Positions 18,529 through 29,496 of a DNA stretch of 31,409 bases are shown one piece after another. The DNA lies in contig JASJFT010000342.1 of assembly GCA_030770425.1 (NCBI GenBank), forward strand, positions 1 through 31,409. Reading direction: 5' to 3'. Source of the DNA: Darksidea phi. Lineage: Eukaryota > Ascomycota > Dothideomycetes > Pleosporales > Lentitheciaceae. Within the stretch, counting starts at the first letter, position 1. Each line of letters opens with the position of its first letter. The notes under the pieces were generated by a model, which saw only the letters and a program-made list of their open reading frames with translations, did no database searches and was not told the origin of the DNA. Made by a program: the position numbers and the translations under genes.

Positions 18529-19908
18529 ACGATGCAGACCGTGCCAGGAACTTGTTGGTAATGATGGTGGATTCTTCTTTTGGGGTATTTCGAAGCGTTA
18601 TCGCATGCGTGAATGGAAAGGGATGGCGGCAGCGAAAGGGTGATGTGGGCTGAAGTTGGAACGATGTCAACTGACAGGGCGGCTGAGCAAAGAGTGGAAA
18701 CAAGGCATGTGCTGCAGGTAGCAAACAGTGAGGAATGAGGGATGTTGACACAAATCCTGAGGTACGGGTGAGCACTTGATTGCATGCATTGTAAACGGAC
18801 TTCAATCTAGGCAGCAATGCGATGTCGACCTACTTATATTTTTACAGCAACTGCCGTCCATGACGTTCAAGTGTGGCGACCTAGGACTGAGCCAGTAGAT
18901 TCGTCTACTTGATCGTGGTGTTGGGGATCAGATGGGCCGAATGACGCTGGGAGCGAGAGATGGCTATGACGAATCACGGCCTGTGACCGATGTGATGCTG
19001 TCTGAAGCACTCAAACATGGTCGGTGATTGGAGACTGTCTCTACCGGACGCATGGGACTTTGCCGAGAGCAAACTTGGACTTCGCGGCAGGCAAACGCGA
19101 GTAGCAAGGCCGCTGGGACGAACACCAGCAAACATATTTTCCAGCTCCTTTCCACAAAAACGAAGTTGAGCGTAGAAGACAGTAATTGGGCCGATGTTGG
19201 CATAGACAGCGTGCAAAATATAGATGGAGAGGTTGGGTCTGATATATCGACCGCTGGGAACGAAAAAAAAGGACGAGGGGTTAGGATAGATGAAGCGGAG
19301 AGAAAGCAAGTATGGTCTCACGTCTTACATGGGCAATGCTGCTGTTTGTCGGCGGGATGCGATGCCAAAGACGCGTCGAGCAGCCGCACCGGTTTCGAGT
19401 TGATGCGGCTAGGGGGATCCGTTAGCCAGGGACACAGGAGCCAGGCCAGTGCGCTTTCGTGTCCCACGGCGGGGAAGACGGGCATTTTCGAGAAGCATCA
19501 TAGCATAGTATGCTGCTTCTCGATGACCAGAGGTGCTGTGTGTATCTGCTAGTGCGCTCGCGTGCTGAGCGCGTTGGGGCGTTGGAGTGACGGGCGCTGG
19601 TTGGTCCCGGTCAAGACTGTCACGTGACTTTCGGTTGAGCCTTCGAACTTCTTTTGGGGCAAAACGTACCAAGCTCCTCCTCGTCGCCATCTCGACACGG
19701 CTGCTCCTATTCGACTGTACCACGACCGCACGTGTAGAATCTTGTCCGCATCCGCATCCGCATCCACTCATTTGCTTCCCCTGCTACGCCTGCGACGCCT
19801 GCATCCCCCATCCGCTCTCGGTCGCACCTGCCCTCCGTATCCACTCAACCCAAAACCTTGCCAGCACAGCACTCGTCGGCTCGAAGGCTCTTTCCCTCCT
19901 TTCACACA
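18529..19908. other. Divergent intergenic region upstream of orphan and GYF genes
   Basis: 1.38 kb between two divergent starts. It should hold two promoters and leaders. A perfect 10-bp palindrome GTCACGTGAC is at 19,619-19,628. The stretch just before the GYF gene start is pyrimidine-rich, typical of filamentous fungal leaders. A 174-codon frame at 19,028-19,552 lacks family resemblance and an ATG start, and I do not call it. Confidence 0.5.
19619..19628. promoter_or_regulatory. GTCACGTGAC palindromic E-box
   Basis: A perfect palindrome containing CACGTG, about 280 bp upstream of the GYF gene start. The flanks match the preferred site of yeast Cbf1 (RTCACRTG) on both strands. The binding factor is inferred. 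Confidence 0.45.
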
Positions 19909-22900
19909 ATGGCTCCTACCTCATTTGCTTCGGCGGCGGCAGGAAACAGCGCCAGCTCAGCACGGGCAGACTCGGGCGGAGACTGGTAAGTGCAGCAGCT
20001 CCCATATTTTGTACCTCGCATGCACCTCGCCCCAGCACTCCCCCAGCATTTTCCAGCACTACCCAGCACTACCCAGCACTACCCAGCACTACCCAGACAT
20101 TCGCAGCCACACATTAGACAGCACCCGTATCTTTCGCTAGTACTACCACTACCACTACTACCAATACCACTATCGCCACCAACTACAATCGCTGCAATCA
20201 TGGCGGCCCACGACGCTGACTGGAGCTCTGCTAACCCTACCAGGTCTCGCCGCGCGAATGGTGCCACGCAAACATTTCGTCGACCCTCACATGCGACCAC
20301 GCCCTCTGCCTCGTCAACGCAGGCCGCCCCGCGAGATGCGAGTAGCACGCAGCACTCGGTGCCCTCAAATGCGGGCGTCTATGTGCCACCACACGCCCAG
20401 TCCGGCCGCAATGGTAGCTCTGTCGAGGGGCGGTATCCTCGCAGCCAGCTGCTGCAGCTCTTCCGGTCGCAGCGGGAGTCGGACGAAATCCACGATGGCC
20501 TGTCAGACCTGTATGCCGGCGCCTGGGAACCCAACATCTCCAATGGCACCTCGGGCGCGAGCTGGGGACGCCGGGACGACCATGGCAGGGAGGGCCAGAG
20601 CGGGGTCGACCTCTGCTGGGACAAAGATGGCGGCATTCTGCCTCTTAGCCTGACCGAGATGACCGAGGACGAGAGGGAGGTAAGTTCACGCCAGCTGCCC
20701 CATTTGCTCTATACATGTTCTGACCTTGATTCTTTCGCTTAGGCCTTCGCTGCATCCGTCAACTCCCCCTTGAAACCGCCCGCCCAAAGCACGAACAAGG
20801 ACGGCACGCCGAAAGAGGGCCTGACTTTGCGCAAGACATCCATATCAGGCGGTGGGGGTCCGTACGGTCTGTCGTCACCCACAAGTGCCCGGCCTGGCAA
20901 TCGTCGTCGCGACACCGGCGATGTCTTCCCCTTTCCTGCAAATTCGCTCGCGTCGCCATCAACGTCTAGGTTTGCTCGTGAAGAGACAGGCGCCGTAACG
21001 CCGCCTCCGGCCTTGATACGCCGACGTACCGATTATAAGGAGCAAGGTGCGGGCGGCACTGAGGAACGCGACAAGGACAAGAGCGGAGCTGAAAATGCTA
21101 ACCCGTTCGGAAGCCTCAAGCGCACTACGACTGCACCTTTCAGCTCCAGCAGTGCTGCCTCTCCTTGGGCTTCCACGCAAGGAGGAGGGTTCTCGCCCAT
21201 GGGTGCATTTGGAAGCTTCGTGAATCCGCAGTCTGAGAAAAAGCCCAGCTTTGGAGGTGTGCGTGGCGAGAGCAGATTCAAGGGACTGATGAGCAAGGCT
21301 AGTATCGAGGATATGGACAAGAGCCTCAAAGAGAAGCCATCGTCGGGGCATCTAGGACCGGTCAACGAGGCGGAGTCTACTCAACAAATTCCCTCCTGGG
21401 CAGAAGCACGCTCCAACCGGCCGATGAGCAATGACACTGACCCTTACGCGAACGATGATCCTCCAACTGGAAGCGCAGCCCTTAGGGGTGGTGAGGATCT
21501 CAGCCCGCCGCGCCAGCAGACGTTAGGTTCATATGCGACTCCACATCGACAGGATCTGCGAGATGATGCCGGCTTCTCTGCTTTTGGTATGACAGCAGAT
21601 AACACGGGCTTGCGTGACATTTTCCATGGCAGGGACACCTTCGCTCACCAGACTCCCCAACATCGCGGTGGTGGCGGTGACAGCCATGAGCCGATGAGTC
21701 CCACGGACACAAATCCCTACCAGAGCCCTGATCATGGGGCGCCCAACCACGACGACGCAGACACAGATGGTTCCGACATTCAAAATACCCATTATCCCGG
21801 TATGGGCAGCTTCCATCTGGAATCTGTGCCGGGAACTGGTAGTCTGCACAATCATCCATTCGGTGGCCTTGGCGGGCTCGGCCGGGCGCCATTCGAGAAT
21901 GCAGCAAGCGATCGAAGCCAAACTTCAAGCGTGGGACCTGGTCGTGCGTTTCCTGCTCTTCCTGGACTTGGCGGTCTCCCCGGTCTAGGTGGTGCTGCTG
22001 CTTGGCCTTCTGGACACCAATCTACAGGCACGCCAGTGCGTGATCGAGGTCTTCCAGGGGGGCTAGACAGCATGTTTGCGAATGCTGGAGAAGCGCAGTC
22101 TCCGAGTCTAGCTGGGCTGGGAAGCAGCTCGCTCTTCGGTGCTGGTCACGGTGGCACTGGCACCTTTGGACGATCCAGCAAAATGGGATCTCTTTTTCCG
22201 ACTGCGATGCAAGAGCAGATGCGTGGTGAACAGCACCGGCCCTCTATAGATGAAGGGTCTAGCCAAGGAGACCGTCAACAAAGCTTGACTGGGATGTTTG
22301 GCCGGGCGCCCTTCAGCCAGGCTCCTGGGACTGCCATACCAACCCGAGACACAGATAGCCCATTTAGGACCGGTCGCAATCTGTTCGAAGACTTCTCTGG
22401 TGGCCACGCCGATGAGTCGATTGGATCTGGGTTTGGACAATCTTCAGCACCCGTCCAGCCGTCAGCATTGGGCACAACCTCCATGTCTATGGCTGCTCTC
22501 AATCAAACCCGAACTGCTCAAGCCTCTGCTCAGACTCCTAGTGTCAATAGCCCGGCTTCAAGCCAGCCGCCGGCGCCCCAGCAACGTACTATGGTCATGC
22601 CTGACCGTATGCGTTGGATCTATCGTGACCCCTTAGGCAATACGCAAGGCCCGTTCTCTGGTCTGGAGATGCACGATTGGTACAAAGCAGGATTTTTCTC
22701 CCCCGAGTTGCTAGTGAAGAAGCAGGAGGACGTTGACTATGAACCCCTCCTTCAACTCATTCGGCGTATAGGAAATTCTCGTGAGCCGTTTCTTGTTCCA
22801 CAAATTGGCATCCCTCATGGACCCTCTTCCACTGGCCCAGGAAATACCTGGACTAGCGGCCCTGTGACTGGTACGGCTGGAGGCACACAACCACCGTTCG

Positions 22901-25001
22901 CGAATTCTTTCCCTAGCTTTGGCACGACCTTGACCGCCGAGCAGCAGAATGCCCTCGAGCGTAGGAAGCAGGAGGAGCAGTACTTGATGGCTCGTCAGAA
23001 AGAACATCTCGCTCAGCAACAGGCAATCGCTAAGCAGACGATAGGTCCCCATGGCATCCTGCCGCACCAGCTGCAGCATCATTCCAGCGCCCATAGTCTA
23101 CATAGCCAGCCAAGCTTTGGGAGTATTACCTCTCCTGGAGGCTACCAACCCTCTCCAACGCAAGCACCTCTTCCAGGCGGGGCTACCGTTCCGGGTCTTC
23201 TAGATAATACATTTAGGCCTGCGCCTGTACCTGGCTTGGGCCCTGGTGGTCCGGGGATGGATGTCTTAGGCCACATCCGGGAAGAGGACGTCCCCGCAAT
23301 GATGGACCGCCTCAATCTTGGCCGCACCAGTCAGCCCCCTTTCGGTACCGCTTTTGGACAACAGCAACCGGAACCCAATGCGCATACTCAGCAGGTGATG
23401 GCCATGCTCAATGATCGTACTCGCCTTCAACGAGAACAGAACGAGCACGATGCTTTGCAGCGAGCCGGGCAGAACGACCAGCTAGCTGCCCAGGCCTCCG
23501 CCAACCGCTTGCAGCAGTTCCATGACCTCAGGCTTCAGACGGACCTGGATCAACCTCTTACAGCTATACCTCCAGGGGGCGTGATCGGAAAGCCGCCACC
23601 CGCTGCAGAGCACGCTCAACCAGATTTAGAGGCCGCATCGCCCATATCGGAGGAAGCTCTGGCACATGCCTCGGTTGCTGGCGATGGTTACGCTTCCCAG
23701 GCTGAACCTCTGTCTCTGACTGAGCAAGTTCAGAAGGCAGCCTCGGCAAAGCAAACTCCCCAACCACAGTCCGCTTGGAATAAAGTTGAACCTGTTATTC
23801 ACCCCTTCCCTCCGCCGCCTTCTCAGTCTCCGCTCCCTGCGCCTGCGGCCCAGAGAAAGCCTATTGTGGCCGATTCGCTTGCGGCAGAGTCGCGGTCTCG
23901 CTCCGAGACACCTTCCGCAGACACACCGAGCGCGTCGATCGCTCCATGGGCCAAGGAACCATCGGAGGCCCCAAGAGGACCCTCTCTGAGAGAGATACAG
24001 GAGGCAGAGGCGCGCAAAGCAGCTGAACGAGAGGCTGTTGCTGCTGCTGTTCGTCGCGAAGCTTTCGAGAAAGAGTTGCTGGCTCAGGCCCAATCCACTG
24101 TACCCCAACCTGGTCTCCCGACGAGCTCGACATGGGCAAGCGGAGCTTCTCCCGTCACTCCGGGGGGAGCGAATGCGTCTGCTTGGGCGAAACCTCTTGC
24201 AGGTAAGACCCAGGGACAGTCTGGTACGGGTGCAAAGAAGACGCTTCAGCAAATTCAAAAGGAGGAAGAAGCTCGCAAGCAGCGAGCCGCTACTCAAGCC
24301 GCCACGGTCGCTTTTGGAGCTGCAACACAGAGTCCCTCATCAGGCAAAAGGTACGCTGATCTTGCCAGCAAGCATACATCAGTGCAGCCAGCCGTAGGTG
24401 GCAGCAGTGCTTGGACTACCGTGGGTGCGAGTGGCAAGCCCAAGGCTGCTATCGTAAGCCCAGCTCCACCAGCCCCCATTCGTTCGACAAGTAGTGGTGT
24501 AACTCCGGCTGTCATTAAGAAGTCCACCGTGACCCGAAGCACCACCGGAGGTCAGATGCCAGGGTTGGCAACTGCCCAAGAGGAGTTCAAGAAGTGGGCC
24601 ATTGGCGAGCTTCGAGGCGATCTCAATAGAAGCATCAATGGTAAGTTGTCCTATCCCCGCCTCGATATTTGTGCTAACCTGTATTAGCCGAAGAATTTGT
24701 CGCCTCTCTGCTCAGCTTTCCTCCCGAACAAGAGCTCATCACTGAGTCCGTCCATTCAGCAACCCACAACATTGACAGCCGCCATTTTGCCGAGGAGTTT
24801 CTGAGACGCCGTAAGCTGGCCGACAAGGGTATCGTCGATGATCGCAATATCTCAAGCCCCGCGGAAATTAAGTCCGGAGGTGGTTGGAGTGAGGTTGCTA
24901 AGAAGGGCGGTCCGAGCGCGCAGCAGCCACAGCCGCAGACTACGTTGGATAATGGTAACTTCAAGGTTGTTCCCTCCAAGAAGAAAGGTGGGAAGCGCTA
25001 G
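19909..25001 (+). CDS. Large GYF-domain protein, GIGYF/Smy2/Syh1 class
   Basis: A cytosolic adaptor of the class that binds proline-rich partners and acts in translational repression, mRNA decay and stalled-ribosome responses (yeast Smy2/Syh1, metazoan GIGYF). Exons 19,909-19,985, 20,244-20,679, 20,743-24,640 and 24,688-25,001 give 1,574 residues. Introns have donors GTAAGT in all three cases; intron 1 is long (258 nt) and holds tandem repeats. The N-terminus (MAPTSFASAAAG) runs into WSRRANGATQTFRRPS. The segment RYPRSQLLQLF (89-99) fits an eIF4E-type YxxxxL-phi motif. The GYF domain is at about 792-850 (WIYRDPLGNTQGPFSGLEM, then AGFF in place of GYF). Most of the rest is Gly/Pro/Ser/Gln-rich and disordered, with Gln-rich coils near 895 and 1,070 and an Ala/Glu/Arg coiled coil near 1,257-1,285. 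The C-terminus ends in Lys/Gly (PSKKKGGKR). Confidence 0.92.
20053..20096 (+). repeat. 10-bp minisatellite in intron 1 of the GYF gene
   Basis: The unit ACCCAGCACT is repeated exactly three times in a row with partial copies on both sides (20,053-20,096). It is followed at about 20,141-20,172 by an imperfect ACT/ACC trinucleotide run. Both lie inside the 258-nt intron 1, between donor 19,986 and acceptor 20,243. Confidence 0.85.
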
Positions 25002-25600
25002 TTGCGACATGAGTATTGGTCGGAGGCTGAAGTGGAAAGGCCATTTGATGAGTATGATGGTGTACATGCCCCGGGACCCTAAACTCAAGAGGGAAAATGT
25101 GAGAAAGGAATCATGTTGATGCGTACCTGCCTTGAGGGCGTGCGTATGTCATGTACTTGAACTACGTTGGTACGATGGATTATCGTTACTATCATAGGAT
25201 AAGTAGTCCTAGCGATGACTGTTTGCTATTATTGTGCAATCAATCATATTTGCTCGCTACGATTTCCAATTTGTGTAGTAGTACTAGGACATCAGTCTGT
25301 GTACATTGGCTTTAGACCTTTGCAAAGTGAAAATAATCCCATCACGTACAAATGTCAATGGTATGTGTTCACAGATGTACGATGCGCTGTATAAGGTTTA
25401 TTTTCAGGGTGCAATTACTACATTCAATGCCGATCGTTAGCCAAATGCCGCTACATGAGAGATATCTTTCTTCATCATCCACACCGCCGGCTTTCGCTCA
25501 AGGTCATCTAAGAGACAGGGCAAGGTTTCCTTATCACCTGCCATTTCTACTATCGATAACGCCAATCCATGTCCAAAACTCTTCATCTCCTACTTTTACT
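25002..25600. other. Convergent 3' intergenic region, GYF gene and Spc24
   Basis: 599 bp between two convergent stop codons, so both 3' UTRs lie here. It is moderately AT-rich with normal CpA/TpG. I saw no gene, repeat or RNA. Confidence 0.55.
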
Positions 25601-26301
25601 TTACATGGTTCTCCAGAAATAGTTTGTGTAGAAGTGCCGTGAGAATTTGGGATCAATATTTACGACGTGCACATCGCCCTTCGCGGCGTTACGGATGACG
25701 GCTTTGTTGTATTGACCTGTTGTCGCATCCGCTTCGACATCGATGCCGAGGGTGCGGTATACTTTAAGCTTGAGTCTGTATATGGTTAGCCTCTCCTACC
25801 AAGATCAATTGTGAACAAAAACAACGTACACAGTAGCATCCTCCTCAGGCCCCCTCTCCCTTTCGCCTCCCTCTACCCCCTCAGTTTCAAGCTCTCCCAA
25901 GACACCACTTAGTCGTCCCAACTCGCCTTCCAACCTCTCGCCCTCCATCTCTAGATCACTCGCCTGCTTCGCAATCTTAAATTTCTCCGTGTCTAGCTTC
26001 AAGATCTCTGCTGCGTGTGTTGTCGGGTTGTGTTGTGAAAGGGTGTGCGCGTGGTTCGAGGAGAGGGTCTGGTGGGTGCGGGAGAGGCGTGTTAGGGTGC
26101 TTTGGAGCGAGGAGAGGTGTTGTTGGCGGAAGGTAGAGAGCGTGCTAAGGGAGTCGGAGATGCGCAAGAGGGAGGCGCGGTCCGAGTCGAGTTTGAAGTG
26201 ATTTGTACATTGGGCTATGAGCTGGGAATTGTTAGTTGTGCGCCGTTTTATGTAATATGGGGGAGAAATCGTACGGAGGCGGGGTCCTCGTCGAGAAGCA
26301 T
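25601..26301 (-). CDS. SPC24: Kinetochore protein Spc24 (Ndc80 complex)
   Basis: A subunit of the Ndc80 complex that pairs with Spc25 and anchors the microtubule-binding arm to the inner kinetochore. Three exons on the minus strand (26,301-26,275, 26,221-25,830 and 25,775-25,601) give 197 residues, normal for fungal Spc24. The 27-nt first exon encodes MLLDEDPAS, then intron 26,222-26,274. A long coiled coil follows (about 20-130), with an Asp/Glu-rich stretch before intron 25,776-25,829 (donor GTACGT). The last exon gives the globular C-terminal domain: LKLKVYRTLGID, then GDVHVVNIDPKFSR and the FWRTM end. The C-terminal wording is that of Spc24 in filamentous ascomycetes. The gene is divergent from FIS1, with starts 313 bp apart. 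Confidence 0.93.
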
Positions 26302-26614
26302 TTCGACCGTGGATTGGTGTCCTGTAACTGTTTGTAATGTACTTTGGGTATTTCGGAGAATGTCGTGTATTGGGACGTGTAAACTCGCGATGCAAGAGTG
26401 GTGTTGACCTTGAATGTTATCGTGGACCGTGCGCCTTCCTGCTGCACGGCAACCAACGGGCTGGAGCTTCCGCCACACGAGCGCGTACGTCACAAGCAAA
26501 AGTCACCAGCGTAAGTCGGCCAATCTTCGCCGCCTAACCCTTTGGCCTGTCTACCTTCTCCTTGTGCGCAATTATCGCACCGTCACACTACGGAAACGGT
26601 ACTACACAATCGAA
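26302..26614. promoter_or_regulatory. Shared divergent promoter region, SPC24 and FIS1
   Basis: 313 bp between the two ATGs must serve both genes. It includes TACGTCAC with an ACGTCA half-CRE at 26,487-26,492, about 123 bp upstream of the FIS1 ATG. I saw no clear TATA box. Confidence 0.6.
26487..26492. promoter_or_regulatory. ACGTCA, CRE-like half-site
   Basis: This matches the half-site of bZIP factors of the Atf1/CREB type, which respond to stress in fungi. It is a short match and may be chance. The same half-site occurs upstream of the RING gene at 27,670-27,675. Confidence 0.3.
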
Positions 26615-27177
<563 letters not shown>

Positions 27178-28016
27178 GAGGAATTGTAGGACAGGGGGAT
27201 AACGGCGAGAGCGATGCGCGTTCGTGGATCCATGTTTTTTTCTTCTGGGACATTGACATGGGCGTTCGGGTCTCTAGCTTTGCTCTAGATTGTACATTTC
27301 ACTCGTTGCTCGCGGGTTTTGAGCGACAATGCAAGTTCAACTTTGTTGCAAGGACGAATGTTTGCTATGTCACGTCACTCGCGACGGGTTCCGGGAAGCT
27401 GTTGAGTTGCTTGGAGAGTACATAGTGTGCCATAGAAGCAAATGGAAGCCCAAAGAAAGCGCTTGTGTATTCAGTCGAGCGAACGCGGAGTCAGAAAGAC
27501 AATCATCTTGTACAATTCTTTTAAAAAGCAACACAGAGTAACCCCCCACGCCATCGCGACTATTCCACTACTCTTCCTTTCCTAGGCAGGCTTCCTGAGC
27601 TGAAGGCGTTGGACACTTTCGGCAGCTATCGGCGGACCCCGGCCCCGACGACATCAGGTCGGGCGGATAACGTCACTGGCCCTGTCGCGCGTTAATCATC
27701 AAGGGAACAAAAGTCGCCATTGCTCACGTCTTCCTTCTACATCGCCTATAATCCTCTCCTTTGGCCTACATCCTATCTGCAGCCGCGGTCAGCCACTGCG
27801 CCTCTGCCGGTCATTGCAGCGGGGCGCATGACGATATCGCGTCCCTTCACACCCTCGCCCTGAGCTTGCCAGCAGTTCCTAATCAGACACGCGGAGATCA
27901 TCCTACCTGGTGAGCACCACAATCGCCCCAGAGATTGCCCGTTCTCATAAAAGCTAGGGACTACCTACTATCCACACGCCTTCCAACTCCCTCTTCACAC
28001 CGCATACCCCGCCATC
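27178..28016. other. FIS1 3' region and RING gene promoter
   Basis: 839 bp between two same-strand genes. The GC-rich part at 27,640-27,680 holds a CCCGAC/GTCGGG inverted repeat (27,644-27,649 and 27,658-27,663, 8-nt spacer), then ACGTCA at 27,670-27,675. The last ~100 bp before the ATG is pyrimidine-rich. No additional gene is supported. Confidence 0.55.
27644..27675. promoter_or_regulatory. GC-rich inverted repeat plus CRE-like half-site
   Basis: The 6-bp arms CCCGAC and GTCGGG are separated by 8 nt, resembling a dyad for a dimeric (Zn2Cys6-type) regulator. The ACGTCA half-site lies 7 bp further on. Both are about 340-370 bp upstream of the RING gene ATG. The function is inferred from arrangement only. 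Confidence 0.35.
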
Positions 28017-29496
28017 ATGGCTTCCACGAGCCAACAGCCGTCGACAACGCAGAGCTCCGGCCGGCGGGAGACGATGTTCTGTCACGAGTGCCACGATGAG
28101 TGGTATCGCGACCAGCATGGCATCATCTGCCCTGAGTGCGGTTCCGAGTTCACCGAGATTGTGAGTGCACTTCGCCACCTTTTAGACAGCCTGCCAGCCA
28201 CGGCCTTGTGGAGGGCTGAGAGTCTGACAGATCGCTAACCATCTTCCTGCAGATCGAGGATAACAACGACCCGCGAAACAACACCATGCCTGATGGAGAG
28301 CACGACGACGATGACACCTCGATGCCCTCGCTCGAAGAGGCCCCGCCGAATATGCACCCTTTACACCACCACAATCCGTGGCAAGATGACGATCCGGACG
28401 ACTCGGATATAAGTACGATGCGGTTTCAACCGATAGGTCCAAACCGCTTTCACGTCTCTGCCACAATACATCGCACAATTTCTCCCGCAGCGTTTGGTCA
28501 GAATGGCAACGGTCCGAATACAATAGGCGGCATCACCTCGTTCCTTACAAACCTGCTTCAGGGTCAGGGTGCGCGTCCGGCAGGCCAACAGCAGGATCCC
28601 GCCGGAGAGGAACAGAGAGATATGGGGTCAAGATCGAGCCAAGATGGTCAGCCGCATGTGCATCGTTTCACTTACTCTACGGGCGCGCGACTGCATCCTC
28701 GCGATGCCAACAATCCTGAGCCGCGGCTAGAGCCCGTGGACGATATCAATATGTAAGTCTCCTACAAGACTAATGAGAGGAAAGCTAACAAGATCATAGC
28801 GTGCTCTCTGGCCTATTCGCAGCATTCGGCGAGCCTCCCTTTGGCCGTCCAGGAGGCCCAGGTCACGCCCACGGCTTTGGCGACGCGCCTATAAACCCCC
28901 TGATGGGTCTCTTTGCTGCCATACGTGGTGACCAACATGGCGACTTTGTCTACTCGCAAGAAGCCCTTGACCGTATCATCTCACAGCTCATGGAGCAAAC
29001 CGCCTCCAGTAACGCACCCGGCCCCGCTCCCCAGGACGCCATCGACGCCCTTCCCAAGAAGGAGATCACGGAAGAAATGCTTGGTGCTGAGGGACGGGCA
29101 GAATGTAGTATATGCATGGACGAGGTCAATATTGGGGAGAAGGTTACTGAGTTACCATGTAGGCATTGGTTTCACCATCCATGTGTGTCTGCGTGGTTGA
29201 ACGAGCATAACACTTGTCCCCACTGCCGGAAGGGCATCACAAAGCCTGGTGACAATGCCGGGGACACCGCAGCGAGTGGGAACGCAACGTCATCTGGAAC
29301 GGATCCGACTTCGACCATGCCTGGCGCTTTTGGCACTGCAAACAATCCGTTCGTCGTCCCCGGAGCATTTCCGTCGCCAGCCAACACCAACGCCGACGCG
29401 AACACGCCTCCGACACAGGGAGGTGCCACGGAGGATTCAAGCGGAGGTGGTGTTAGCGAGCGGTTTCGAAGGGGTTGGTCTGATCCTCCGCAGTGA
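28017..29496 (+). CDS. RING-H2 E3 ubiquitin ligase with N-terminal zinc ribbon (RNF115/126-like)
   Basis: A predicted cytosolic E3 ubiquitin ligase. Exons 28,017-28,160, 28,253-28,752 and 28,800-29,496 give 446 residues. The N-terminal zinc ribbon has Cys at 22, 25, 38 and 41 (CHEC, then CPEC), as in the BCA2/RNF126 family, where it binds ubiquitin or cargo. The middle is disordered with an Asp-rich segment. The RING-H2 domain at 317-357 has CSIC, then PCRHWFHHPC and CPHC, with all eight ligands present. The C-terminal ~85 residues are Gly/Asn/Thr/Pro-rich. The introns (28,161-28,252 with CTAAC, and 28,753-28,799) have GTGAGT and GTAAGT donors, and both junctions keep the frame. The start is in good context (ATCATGG). 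Its substrates cannot be told from sequence. Confidence 0.92.

Noticed and set aside
19028..19552. A 174-codon + frame upstream of the GYF gene
   Set aside because: It needs a non-ATG start for its full length, has no domain and no splice partners, and lies in a probable promoter region.
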